A DNA stretch of 64,000 nt from Bacillus gobiensis. Its GTDB lineage: Bacteria > Bacillota > Bacilli > Bacillales > Bacillaceae. The stretch covers positions 3,569,417 through 3,633,416 of the forward strand of contig NZ_CP012600.1 of NCBI RefSeq assembly GCF_001278705.1. Direction: 5' to 3'. A model generated the notes under the pieces. That model was not told the origin of the DNA and did not search any database. It worked only from the letters and a program-made list of their open reading frames with translations. A program made the position numbers and the translations under genes. Shown here piece after piece: positions 56,811 to 64,000 of the stretch (position 1 is the stretch's first letter; each line of letters starts with the position of its first letter).

Positions 56811-56987
56811 TTGGGCAGACGACGAGGGATTATGTCAGAGGAATTCAAATATGAGCTTGCAAAAGACCTTGGTTTTTATGATACTGTTAAAAATGAAGGC
56901 TGGGGTGCAATTCGCGCAAGAGATGCAGGAAACATGACAAAGCGTGCAATTGAACTTGCAGAAGAACATTTGAGAACTAAAGCATAA
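56811..56987 (+). CDS. sspF: Small acid-soluble spore protein SspF
   Basis: The 58-aa DNA-binding spore protein of the alpha/beta type contains [15 protein letters not shown], followed by [19 protein letters not shown]. The start is the TTG at 56811 (MGRRRG), 8 nt after AAAGGGG. It is normally made in the forespore under sigma-G. Confidence 0.94.
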   Translation: MGRRRGIMSEEFKYELAKDLGFYDTVKNEGWGAIRARDAGNMTKRAIELAEEHLRTKA

Positions 56988-57056
56988 CGTATACCTTCAC
57001 ATTTTTGCGGAGGTCTTGCTGCCCCCGCCTGATGAGGGTTAAACCATAACAGTGAC

Positions 57057-57089
57057 AGCCGGCAGTTCGCTCTGCCGGCTTCTTTTTTT
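57057..57089 (+). terminator. sspF terminator
   Basis: GCCGGCAG pairs with CTGCCGGC, followed by TTCTTTTTTT. Confidence 0.9.
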
Positions 57090-57186
57090 GAAAATGCTTT
57101 CTATCTTTCCTAAAGCAGAAGATTTGCTTCCAAGTTATGTGTTACAATATCCATACTTATGTTTGAAAATGAAGTAGGTGAAAGAG

Positions 57187-58056
57187 ATGCGCATTTTAGA
57201 AAAAGCACCCGCCAAAATTAATCTATCGCTGGATGTTCTTCACAAACGTCAGGATGGCTTTCATGAAGTCGAGATGGTGATGACAACCATTGATTTGGCT
57301 GACCGGATTGAACTTACAGAGCTGGATGAAGATATCATACATGTCGCCTCCCATAATCGTTTTGTGCCGGATGACCAAAGAAATTTAGCCTTTCAGGCAG
57401 CGAAGTTATTAAAACAAAAGTTTAACCTGAAAAAAGGCGTATCTATTATGATAACGAAAGTAATTCCTGTTGCGGCAGGTCTCGCAGGCGGAAGCAGTGA
57501 TGCAGCGGCTACGCTGAGAGGCTTGAACAGGCTCTGGAAGCTAAATTTATCTTTGGACGAGCTGGCAGAATTGGGGGCGCAAATCGGGTCAGACGTTTCC
57601 TTTTGCGTGTACGGAGGTACGGCAGTGGCCAGCGGGCGCGGAGAAAAAATTAAGCATATCGGAACTCCTCCGCATTGCTGGGTCGTTCTTGCCAAACCAA
57701 CAATCGGGGTTTCTACAGGTGAAGTATATAAGCAGTTGAACCTTAAAGATGCCTGCCATCCTCGAGTCCAGGAGATGGTTCAGGCCATTGAAGAAAAAAG
57801 CTTTCCTAAAATGTGCAAGCATTTGGGCAATATCCTTGAAACGGTGACTTTGCAAATGCACCCCGAGGTGTCGATGATTAAAAACCAAATGAAGAGATTC
57901 GGTGCCGATGCGGTCTTGATGAGCGGCAGCGGCCCTACTGTATTCGGACTTGTGCAATATGAATCAAAAGTTCACAGAATATACAACGGACTAAGAGGGT
58001 TTTGTGATCAAGTATATGCTGTACGCATGATAGGAGAGCAGAATGACCTTGATTAA
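57187..58056 (+). CDS. ispE: 4-diphosphocytidyl-2-C-methyl-D-erythritol kinase
   Basis: GHMP kinase of the MEP isoprenoid pathway, 289 aa. The ATP loop is [17 protein letters not shown] and the C-terminal motif is [11 protein letters not shown]. The start is the ATG at 57187 ([14 protein letters not shown]). It is followed after 57 bp by purR. Confidence 0.96.
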   Translation: MRILEKAPAKINLSLDVLHKRQDGFHEVEMVMTTIDLADRIELTELDEDIIHVASHNRFVPDDQRNLAFQAAKLLKQKFNLKKGVSIMITKVIPVAAGLAGGSSDAAATLRGLNRLWKLNLSLDELAELGAQIGSDVSFCVYGGTAVASGRGEKIKHIGTPPHCWVVLAKPTIGVSTGEVYKQLNLKDACHPRVQEMVQAIEEKSFPKMCKHLGNILETVTLQMHPEVSMIKNQMKRFGADAVLMSGSGPTVFGLVQYESKVHRIYNGLRGFCDQVYAVRMIGEQNDLD

Positions 58057-58113
58057 ATCCGTATATTAAGTTATATTATCAATAAAATATTCGGATTCTG
58101 GGGGTAATTGTGC

Positions 58114-58935
58114 ATGAAATTTCGTCGGAGTGGAAGGTTGGTGGACTTAACGAATTATATGTTAACCCACCCGCACGTGCTAGTGCCTTTAACCTTCTTT
58201 TCAGAACGGTATGAATCAGCCAAATCATCCATCAGTGAAGACTTGGCGATTATCAAACAGACATTTGAACAGCAGGGAATCGGAACCCTCCTCACAGTCC
58301 CTGGAGCAGCCGGGGGAGTGAAGTACATTCCGAGAATCAGTGCGGATGAAGCAAAAAGGTATGTACATAAGCTGGGAGAGTCTCTGGCTAATGCTGAACG
58401 GGTGCTGCCTGGAGGCTATCTCTACTTTACAGATATATTAGGTAAACCTTCTATCCTGTCAACTGCGGGGAAAATCTTCGCATCCGCTTTTTCCGCCAGA
58501 GAAATCGATGTCGTAATGACAGTGGCAACGAAAGGAATCCCGTTGGCTTACGCTGTTGCCAGCTATCTCGATGTGCCGGTTGTCATTGTGAGAAAGGACA
58601 ATAAAGTGACGGAAGGATCGACTGTAAGCATTAATTATGCGTCCGGCTCTTCGAATCGGATTCAGACCATGTCACTGGCAAAAAGAAGCCTGAAAACCGG
58701 ATCGAAAGTCTTGATTATTGATGATTTCATGAAAGCCGGGGGAACAATCAACGGGATGATTAATTTGCTGGATGAGTTCAATGCGACTGTTGCAGGAATT
58801 GGAGTGCTAGTGGAAGCGGAGGAAGTAAACGAGAGACTGGTCGATGAATATATGTCCCTGCTTACCCTTTCCGCTATCAACCTAAAAGAAAAAGCGGTTG
58901 AAATCCGCGATGGAAACTATATGAGTTTTCTATAA
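58114..58935 (+). CDS. purR: Purine operon repressor PurR
   Basis: The 273-aa protein has an N-terminal winged helix (about 1-74) and a phosphoribosyltransferase-like domain with the PRPP loop [17 protein letters not shown] binding releases it from PurBox DNA. A single PurBox-like half (ATCCGAAT, minus strand near 58090-58097) precedes the gene, which may reflect self-regulation. The start is the ATG at 58114 (MKFRRSGR). Confidence 0.95.
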   Translation: MKFRRSGRLVDLTNYMLTHPHVLVPLTFFSERYESAKSSISEDLAIIKQTFEQQGIGTLLTVPGAAGGVKYIPRISADEAKRYVHKLGESLANAERVLPGGYLYFTDILGKPSILSTAGKIFASAFSAREIDVVMTVATKGIPLAYAVASYLDVPVVIVRKDNKVTEGSTVSINYASGSSNRIQTMSLAKRSLKTGSKVLIIDDFMKAGGTINGMINLLDEFNATVAGIGVLVEAEEVNERLVDEYMSLLTLSAINLKEKAVEIRDGNYMSFL

Positions 58936-58954
58936 AAAGACGGGAGAGATGAAA

Positions 58955-59332
58955 ATGACTAAAGTAGTTCAAACAAAAAACGCGCCTGCGGCAATCGGGC
59001 CTTACTCACAAGGAATCATTGTAAACAATATGTTTTACAGCTCCGGACAGATTCCATTGACGGCAGAAGGAGAATTGATTAACGGAGATATAAAGGAACA
59101 AACGCATCAAGTCTTTAAAAATTTAAAGGCTGTCCTTAAAGAGGCCGGCGCTTCTTTGAATACTGTTGTCAAAGCTACGGTTTTTATTGCAGATATGAAT
59201 CAATTTGGAGATGTAAATGAAGTATACGGAGAATATTTTTCTGAGCATCGTCCTGCCAGATCATGTGTCGAAGTGGCACGGCTGCCAAAAGACGTTTTAG
59301 TTGAAATTGAAGTCATTGCGCTTGTAAAGTAA
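58955..59332 (+). CDS. yabJ: RidA-family enamine/imine deaminase YabJ
   Basis: The 125-aa trimeric protein of the RidA family has [20 protein letters not shown] and the anion-binding Arg in [13 protein letters not shown]. It sits in the purR-yabJ-spoVG operon, and in B. subtilis it is needed for full purine repression. The ATG at 58955 lies 8 nt after CGGGAG. It is intact, unlike the second RidA-type gene at 17761. Confidence 0.95.
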   Translation: MTKVVQTKNAPAAIGPYSQGIIVNNMFYSSGQIPLTAEGELINGDIKEQTHQVFKNLKAVLKEAGASLNTVVKATVFIADMNQFGDVNEVYGEYFSEHRPARSCVEVARLPKDVLVEIEVIALVK

Positions 59333-59471
59333 TTAAATAAGAGGCCTTTGCAAAAGCCGTCGTGAGTATCGCGGTGTAAAGTGAAAAAAACGGTGATTTT
59401 GATATGTTGCAAAATCACCGTTTTTTTGTGTATTTTTTCCCAAATTTTCTAAAATATTTTTACAATTTTGC

Positions 59472-59496
59472 AGGAAATTAAAATAATTCGTTGAAT
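59472..59496 (+). promoter_or_regulatory. Sigma-H promoter of spoVG
   Basis: AGGAAATT at 59472-59479, a 13-nt gap and GAAT at 59493-59496, preceded by an AT-rich block where AbrB binds in B. subtilis. Confidence 0.75.
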
Positions 59497-59541
59497 CTTT
59501 AGATTAATGTTTTTTATATTGGGAAAAGGTGGTGAACTACT

Positions 59542-59832
59542 ATGGAGGTTACAGACGTGAGATTACGCCGCGTGAATACCGATGGCCGAATGAGAGCGAT
59601 CGCATCCATTACGCTTGATCATGAATTTGTCGTCCATGATATCCGAGTGATTGATGGAAACAACGGCTTGTTCGTTGCTATGCCAAGCAAACGTACACCA
59701 GACGGAGAATTTCGTGATATTGCCCATCCCATCAATTCTAGTACCCGTGGAAAAATCCAAGAAGCTGTGTTGAATGAATACCATCGACTAGGCGAGGAAG
59801 AAATCGAATATGAAGAAGCTGGGGCTTCTTAA
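59542..59832 (+). CDS. spoVG: Septation/RNA-binding regulator SpoVG
   Basis: The 96-aa protein affects asymmetric septation and acts as a nucleic-acid-binding regulator. [12 protein letters not shown] and [20 protein letters not shown] are family hallmarks (the Phe is Leu-Phe-Val in this protein). GGTGGTGAAC supplies the ribosome binding site. Confidence 0.97.
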   Translation: MEVTDVRLRRVNTDGRMRAIASITLDHEFVVHDIRVIDGNNGLFVAMPSKRTPDGEFRDIAHPINSSTRGKIQEAVLNEYHRLGEEEIEYEEAGAS

Positions 59833-59841
59833 AAAATAGGA

Positions 59842-59873
59842 AAAAAAGCCTTATTTAATAGGCTTTTTTTTGT
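59842..59873 (+). terminator. spoVG terminator
   Basis: AAAAAAAGCCT pairs with AGGCTTTTTTT. Confidence 0.88.
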
Positions 59874-60011
59874 GCCAATAAAACGTGGAAACCCTAATGT
59901 CCCGTATCATTTATAGATAGAGGAAAATAATGTACTTTTTGAACTCACCTTGAAATCAAAAGCCATTTAGGATATATTTTTCTATGGATAATAGGTATTG
60001 GAGGCTAATGA

Positions 60012-61382
60012 ATGGATAAGCGCTTTGCAGTTGTTTTAGCGGCAGGTCAAGGGACAAGAATGAAATCGAAGTTGTATAAAGTACTGCATCCTGTGTGCGG
60101 AAAGCCTATGGTTGAGCATGTTGCAGATGAAGCTCTTAAGCTATCATTGTCAAAGCTTGTGACGATTGTCGGACATGGCGCAGAGGAAGTACGGAAGCAG
60201 CTCGGTTCAAAAAGCGAATATGCTCTGCAAAATGAGCAGTTAGGCACAGCACATGCCGTTAAACAGGCTAAGGAGCATCTTGCCAATGAACAAGGCACAA
60301 CCATAGTGATTTGCGGAGATACACCGCTGATTACGGCGGAAACGATGGAAGCTCTCTTACTTGAACATAAAAAACAAGATGCAAAAGCAACTGTGCTAAC
60401 CGCATTAGCGGAAGATCCTGCAGGATACGGTAGAATTATCCGCGGGGCAAAAGGTGAAGTTAGCAAAATTGTTGAACATAAAGATGCTACACCGGAGGAA
60501 CGCCTTGTACAAGAAGTAAATACAGGCACCTACTGTTTTGATAACGAAGCTTTATTTCAAGCCTTGGAGCAGGTTTCTAATGACAATGTACAAGGGGAAT
60601 ATTATCTCCCTGACGTCATTGAAATTCTAAAAAATGCAGGCTCATCCGTTGCAGCTTACCAAACTGAGAATTTTAAGGAGACTCTTGGTGTTAATGATAG
60701 AGTTGCTCTATCGATGGCTGAGGAATACATGCGTCAGAGGATCAATAAGCGGCATATGCAAAACGGTGTCAGCCTGATTGATCCTAACAACACGTACATT
60801 TCTCCGGAAGCTGTCATAGGGCGGGATACAGTGATCTATCCAGGAACGATTCTTAAAGGAAAGGTTGCCATTGGCGAGGATTGCCTGGTCGGTCCAAACA
60901 GTGAACTTGAAAATTGTAAAGTCGGAGACCGTTCAGTCATCAAACAGTCAGTCGTCAGCAGCAGTGAGGTAGGAAACGATGTATCGATTGGGCCGTTCGC
61001 TCATATTCGCCCAGATTCTACAATTGGAAACGACGTGAAGATTGGCAATTTTGTAGAAATCAAAAAAACACAGTTTGGCGACCGCAGCAAAGCATCCCAT
61101 CTCAGTTATGTCGGTGACGCAGAGGTAGGAACAGATGTCAACCTGGGCTGTGGCTCGATTACGGTCAATTATGATGGTAAAAACAAGTTTTTAACAAAGA
61201 TTGAAGACGGCGTATTTATCGGCTGCAATTCTAATTTGGTTGCGCCGGTAACCATACAAAAAGGTGCATATGTTGCAGCAGGCTCAACGATTACAGAAAC
61301 CGTTCCTGAGGATTCATTATCTATAGCCAGAGCAAGACAAGTCAATAAAGAAGATTATGTCAAAAAAATGAGAAAAAAATAA
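60012..61382 (+). CDS. glmU: UDP-N-acetylglucosamine pyrophosphorylase/acetyltransferase
   Basis: Bifunctional enzyme (GcaD) that acetylates glucosamine 1-phosphate and forms UDP-GlcNAc for wall synthesis. Of 456 aa, the N-terminal uridylyltransferase contains [11 protein letters not shown] and the C-terminal left-handed beta helix is made of hexapeptide repeats ([20 protein letters not shown]). It lies 20 bp before prs. Confidence 0.97.
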   Translation: MDKRFAVVLAAGQGTRMKSKLYKVLHPVCGKPMVEHVADEALKLSLSKLVTIVGHGAEEVRKQLGSKSEYALQNEQLGTAHAVKQAKEHLANEQGTTIVICGDTPLITAETMEALLLEHKKQDAKATVLTALAEDPAGYGRIIRGAKGEVSKIVEHKDATPEERLVQEVNTGTYCFDNEALFQALEQVSNDNVQGEYYLPDVIEILKNAGSSVAAYQTENFKETLGVNDRVALSMAEEYMRQRINKRHMQNGVSLIDPNNTYISPEAVIGRDTVIYPGTILKGKVAIGEDCLVGPNSELENCKVGDRSVIKQSVVSSSEVGNDVSIGPFAHIRPDSTIGNDVKIGNFVEIKKTQFGDRSKASHLSYVGDAEVGTDVNLGCGSITVNYDGKNKFLTKIEDGVFIGCNSNLVAPVTIQKGAYVAAGSTITETVPEDSLSIARARQVNKEDYVKKMRKK

Positions 61383-61402
61383 AAGCTTTTCGGAGGTTAT
61401 CG

Positions 61403-62356
61403 ATGTCTAAACAATACAGGGACGGCAGTTTAAAGATTTTTTCTTTAAATTCAAATCCTGAGCTTGCAAAAGAAATTGCCGAAAATGTCGGCTGCGATTT
61501 AGGGAAATGTTCAGTCACCCGTTTTAGCGACGGTGAGGTTCAAATCAACATAGAAGAAAGTATCCGCGGTTGTGATTGCTACATTATTCAATCTACAAGT
61601 GCACCTGTCAATGAGCATATTATGGAGATGCTTATTATGGTGGATGCGTTAAAACGGGCGTCAGCAAAAACCATTAATATCGTAATGCCTTATTACGGAT
61701 ATGCCCGCCAGGATAGAAAAGCCCGTGCCCGTGAACCGATTACGGCTAAGCTGGTTGCAAATCTTTTGGAAACGGCCGGAGCGACCAGAGTAATCGCTTT
61801 AGATCTGCATGCTCCTCAAATTCAGGGCTTCTTCGATATTTTGATCGATCACTTAATGGGTGTACGAATCTTAGGTGATTATTTCGAAAGCAAAAACTTG
61901 AATGATGTGGTTATCGTTTCGCCTGACCACGGCGGTGTAACACGAGCCAGAAAGCTTGCTGAGCGGTTGAAGGCTCCGATCGCGATTATCGATAAACGCC
62001 GCCCTAGACCAAACGAAGTAGAGGTTATGAATATCGTCGGTCAAATTGAAGGGAAAACGGCGATTTTAATTGATGATATTATTGATACGGCAGGCACGAT
62101 CACGCTTGCGGCAAATGCATTGGTTGAAAACGGTGCGTCGGAAGTTTATGCATGCTGTACACACCCTGTTTTGTCGGGACCTGCGATTGATCGGATTGGA
62201 AATTCAAAGATAAAAGAGCTAGTCGTGACGAATTCAATTGAGCTTGCAGAAGAGAAGAAAATTAATAAAATAAAACAGCTTTCCGTAGCGCCTTTGCTTG
62301 CTGAAGCAATTATCCGTGTTCATGAAGCCCAGTCGGTAAGTTTTTTATTTGATTAA
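61403..62356 (+). CDS. prs: Ribose-phosphate pyrophosphokinase
   Basis: Makes PRPP from ribose 5-phosphate and ATP. The 317-aa product has the catalytic flexible loop region [25 protein letters not shown] and the PRPP loop [12 protein letters not shown]. It is co-transcribed with glmU. Confidence 0.98.
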   Translation: MSKQYRDGSLKIFSLNSNPELAKEIAENVGCDLGKCSVTRFSDGEVQINIEESIRGCDCYIIQSTSAPVNEHIMEMLIMVDALKRASAKTINIVMPYYGYARQDRKARAREPITAKLVANLLETAGATRVIALDLHAPQIQGFFDILIDHLMGVRILGDYFESKNLNDVVIVSPDHGGVTRARKLAERLKAPIAIIDKRRPRPNEVEVMNIVGQIEGKTAILIDDIIDTAGTITLAANALVENGASEVYACCTHPVLSGPAIDRIGNSKIKELVVTNSIELAEEKKINKIKQLSVAPLLAEAIIRVHEAQSVSFLFD

Positions 62357-62369
62357 TTTTCACCAGAAT

Positions 62370-62395
62370 GTTTACATTCTTTCGTTATAGGGTAA
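62370..62395 (+). promoter_or_regulatory. Sigma-B promoter of ctc
   Basis: GTTTAC at 62370-62375, a 14-nt gap and GGGTAA at 62390-62395. This matches the general stress promoter that makes ctc the classic sigma-B gene. Confidence 0.85.
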
Positions 62396-62425
62396 AGATA
62401 AACATAACGAAAGGATTGTGAATGT

Positions 62426-63055
62426 ATGGCTACTATTAAAGCAAAAAAACGCTTAGAATTGAATCGATCTTCCAATCGGAAAATTCGGCAAGAAGGAAAT
62501 GTGCTTGGCGTGATTTACGGAAAAAATACAGACAGCCAACCCGTATATCTTGACAGCATAGCTCTATTAAAAACTCTTCGTGATGAAGGGAAAAACACAA
62601 TCATTACATTAGAAGTTGACGGCAAAAAACAGTCAGTAATGGTTTACGAATTACAAACAGATCCGATAAAAGACGAGCTGCTGCATGCGGATTTCCATGT
62701 GGTCGATATGGGGGCTGAGATTGATGTCGATGTTCCTGTCTCACTTCAAGGAGAAGCACAAGGCGTGAAAGACGGAGGAGTTCTTCAGCAGCCTTTGTAT
62801 GAGCTGTCAATTAAAGCGAAGCCGAAAAGCATTCCTCAAACAATCGAAGTCGATATATCCGCTCTGGAGATGAATGAAGTAATAACGATTGGAGAGTTAA
62901 AGGCTGCGGCTGACTATACCTTCAATCATGACAGTGATGAAGTAGTTGCCTCCATTCTTCCTCCGCAAGCAGCTGAAGAACTTGAAGAATCAGAAGATGA
63001 AGCTGCTGAACCGGAAGTCATTGGAGAAAAAGAAGAAGAAAATAAAGAAGAGTAA
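62426..63055 (+). CDS. ctc: General stress protein Ctc, ribosomal protein L25 family
   Basis: The 209-aa protein has an N-terminal L25 domain (about 1-90) that binds 5S rRNA and a C-terminal beta domain of the TL5 type (about 95-180). A very acidic tail (EELEESEDEAAEPEVIGEKE) ends the protein. GAAAGGATTGTGA precedes the ATG. Confidence 0.95.
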   Translation: MATIKAKKRLELNRSSNRKIRQEGNVLGVIYGKNTDSQPVYLDSIALLKTLRDEGKNTIITLEVDGKKQSVMVYELQTDPIKDELLHADFHVVDMGAEIDVDVPVSLQGEAQGVKDGGVLQQPLYELSIKAKPKSIPQTIEVDISALEMNEVITIGELKAAADYTFNHDSDEVVASILPPQAAEELEESEDEAAEPEVIGEKEEENKEE

Positions 63056-63061
63056 ATACAC

Positions 63062-63094
63062 AAAGACGTAATCCTCCCGGGGTTGCGTCTTTTA
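63062..63094 (+). terminator. ctc terminator
   Basis: AAAGACGTAATCC pairs with GGTTGCGTCTTT, followed by a T run. Confidence 0.85.
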
Positions 63095-63377
63095 TGCTAG
63101 AATAAAGAGAACTTGGCAAAAATAAAGTGAAACTTCAATCAGTGAGGGTCTTACTGCCCGTTAATACGGGATAAAATGAATCTTCAATCAGTAGTGTTGT
63201 AATTTCAGCCTATTTTCCGCTGGCTGAATGATCGATTACAAGCTTCAAAGCTGTCGCATTGCGGGATAATAAATATAGATTTATACGAAATGTCACGCGT
63301 CTTTGCATGCACGTGGCGTCTTTTAGTATGCTCTTTCTTCATAAAAGCGTACTAATCGTGTAAAGGAGGATTTTTTT
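63095..63377. repeat. Intergenic region with a repeated CTTCAATCAGT motif
   Basis: CTTCAATCAGT occurs at 63133-63143 and 63182-63192, 49 bp apart. Between them lies TGCCCGTTAATACGGGAT, which can fold. A further hairpin (ACGCGTCTTTGCATGCACGTGGCGT) lies near 63296-63320. No gene is visible. The unit resembles short interspersed repeats I recall from Bacillus genomes; that is memory, not a search. Confidence 0.45.
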
Positions 63378-63938
63378 ATGCATGTGTTTGCGGGACTCGG
63401 AAACCCAGGGAAAAATTATGATTCAACAAGACATAATATTGGCTTTATCGCCATTGACCAATTGGCAAGAGAATGGGACATCGCAATGACGAAAGCAAAA
63501 TTTAACGGACAAATCGGTACGGGGATTGTTTCCGGAGAAAAGGTTCTGCTCGTCAAACCTCTTACATATATGAATTTATCAGGAGAGTGCGTGAGACCGC
63601 TTCTTGATTATTATGACGCACCAATCAGCCAGTTAACGGTAATCTATGATGATTTAGATCTTCCGCTGGGGAAAATCCGCTTACGGATGAAAGGAAGTGC
63701 CGGCGGACATAACGGAATCAAATCGTTAATCCAGCATCTCGGCACCCAAGAATTCAATCGTATCCGGCTCGGAATCGGACGGCCACAAGGCGGCATGAAG
63801 GTGGTCGACTATGTATTAGGGAAATTCACCAGTGATGAATTAAATGAGACAGAAGAGGTGGTATCTATGGCTGTTAAAGCTTGTGAAGCTTCGCTGTCAC
63901 ATCCGTTTCTGGAAGTGATGAATAAATTCAACGCTTAG
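63378..63938 (+). CDS. pth: Peptidyl-tRNA hydrolase (SpoVC)
   Basis: Releases peptides from prematurely dropped peptidyl-tRNA. The 186-aa product has [18 protein letters not shown] with the catalytic His, [11 protein letters not shown] and [31 protein letters not shown] precedes the ATG. The window ends 62 bp after the stop, before the next gene can be identified. Confidence 0.97.
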   Translation: MHVFAGLGNPGKNYDSTRHNIGFIAIDQLAREWDIAMTKAKFNGQIGTGIVSGEKVLLVKPLTYMNLSGECVRPLLDYYDAPISQLTVIYDDLDLPLGKIRLRMKGSAGGHNGIKSLIQHLGTQEFNRIRLGIGRPQGGMKVVDYVLGKFTSDELNETEEVVSMAVKACEASLSHPFLEVMNKFNA

Positions 63939-64000
63939 GTATAAAATGAGATTGCAGCGACCATAATAGAAGAAAAACTTCAGGCTGGGGGCTTTATTAT

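Noticed and set aside
56633..56854. 73-aa frame between veg and sspF
   Set aside because: It overlaps both genes out of frame and has no start signal.

Overview
The window is a stretch of low-GC Gram-positive chromosome whose gene order from guaB to pth (spoVC) closely follows the origin-proximal region of Bacillus subtilis. The sporulation genes csfB, bofA, yabG, sspF and spoVG, the 16S sequence and the protein sequences all point to a Bacillus of the subtilis/licheniformis/pumilus neighbourhood. The species cannot be fixed from the sequence alone.

Layout: 1-2270 is the end of one rRNA operon (3' part of 23S, then 5S). 2310-9706 holds yaaC, guaB, dacA, pdxS-pdxT and serS, the last with a T-box leader. 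9707-17760 is an AT-rich accessory island. 17761-27704 carries a glycerate kinase with a broken RidA-family gene, tRNA-Ser(UGA), a 52-bp tandem repeat array, dck-dgk, yaaH, yaaI, tadA, the SRP RNA gene, dnaX-ebfC-recR-yaaL and bofA. 27761-32948 is a complete 16S-23S-5S operon without spacer tRNAs. 33000-36116 is a second variable stretch (DUF2651-like protein, a truncated gene, an MFS transporter with an IclR regulator). 36333-63938 is the conserved csfB-to-pth block, interrupted by a GerP-like gene and by tcyP.

The most interesting part is the island after serS. It encodes two tandem 107-aa precursors whose last 70 residues align end to end with enterocin AS-48, followed by a large multi-pass membrane protein, a SpoIIM/DUF95 protein, another membrane protein, an ABC ATPase and a 61-aa basic membrane peptide. 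That is the core set of an AS-48-type circular bacteriocin locus (precursor, maturation/export, immunity). The predicted mature peptides are nearly charge-neutral, unlike the strongly cationic AS-48, and they end in Tyr rather than Trp. A third precursor copy lies decayed immediately upstream, in register with the 372-bp repeat period. The whole module, together with a tubby-like gene, sits between intact serS and a decayed second copy of the serS 3' end (15290-15358), which looks like an acquisition scar. Beyond it lie a second tubby-like gene, a fragment of a third, and a truncated, frameshifted arylamine N-acetyltransferase.

The conserved genes serve nucleotide supply (guaB, dck, dgk, tmk, purR, prs), vitamin B6 (pdxST), replication and repair (dnaX, holB, yabA, recR), translation and RNA modification (serS, metS, tadA, ksgA, rnmV, rsmI, yabB, ctc, pth, scr), envelope synthesis (dacA, glmU, ispE, yabE), and the transition to sporulation (abrB with Spo0A boxes, spoVG with a sigma-H promoter, csfB, bofA, yabG, sspF). 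Functional assignments rest on recognising protein families and motifs by eye; no database search was run.
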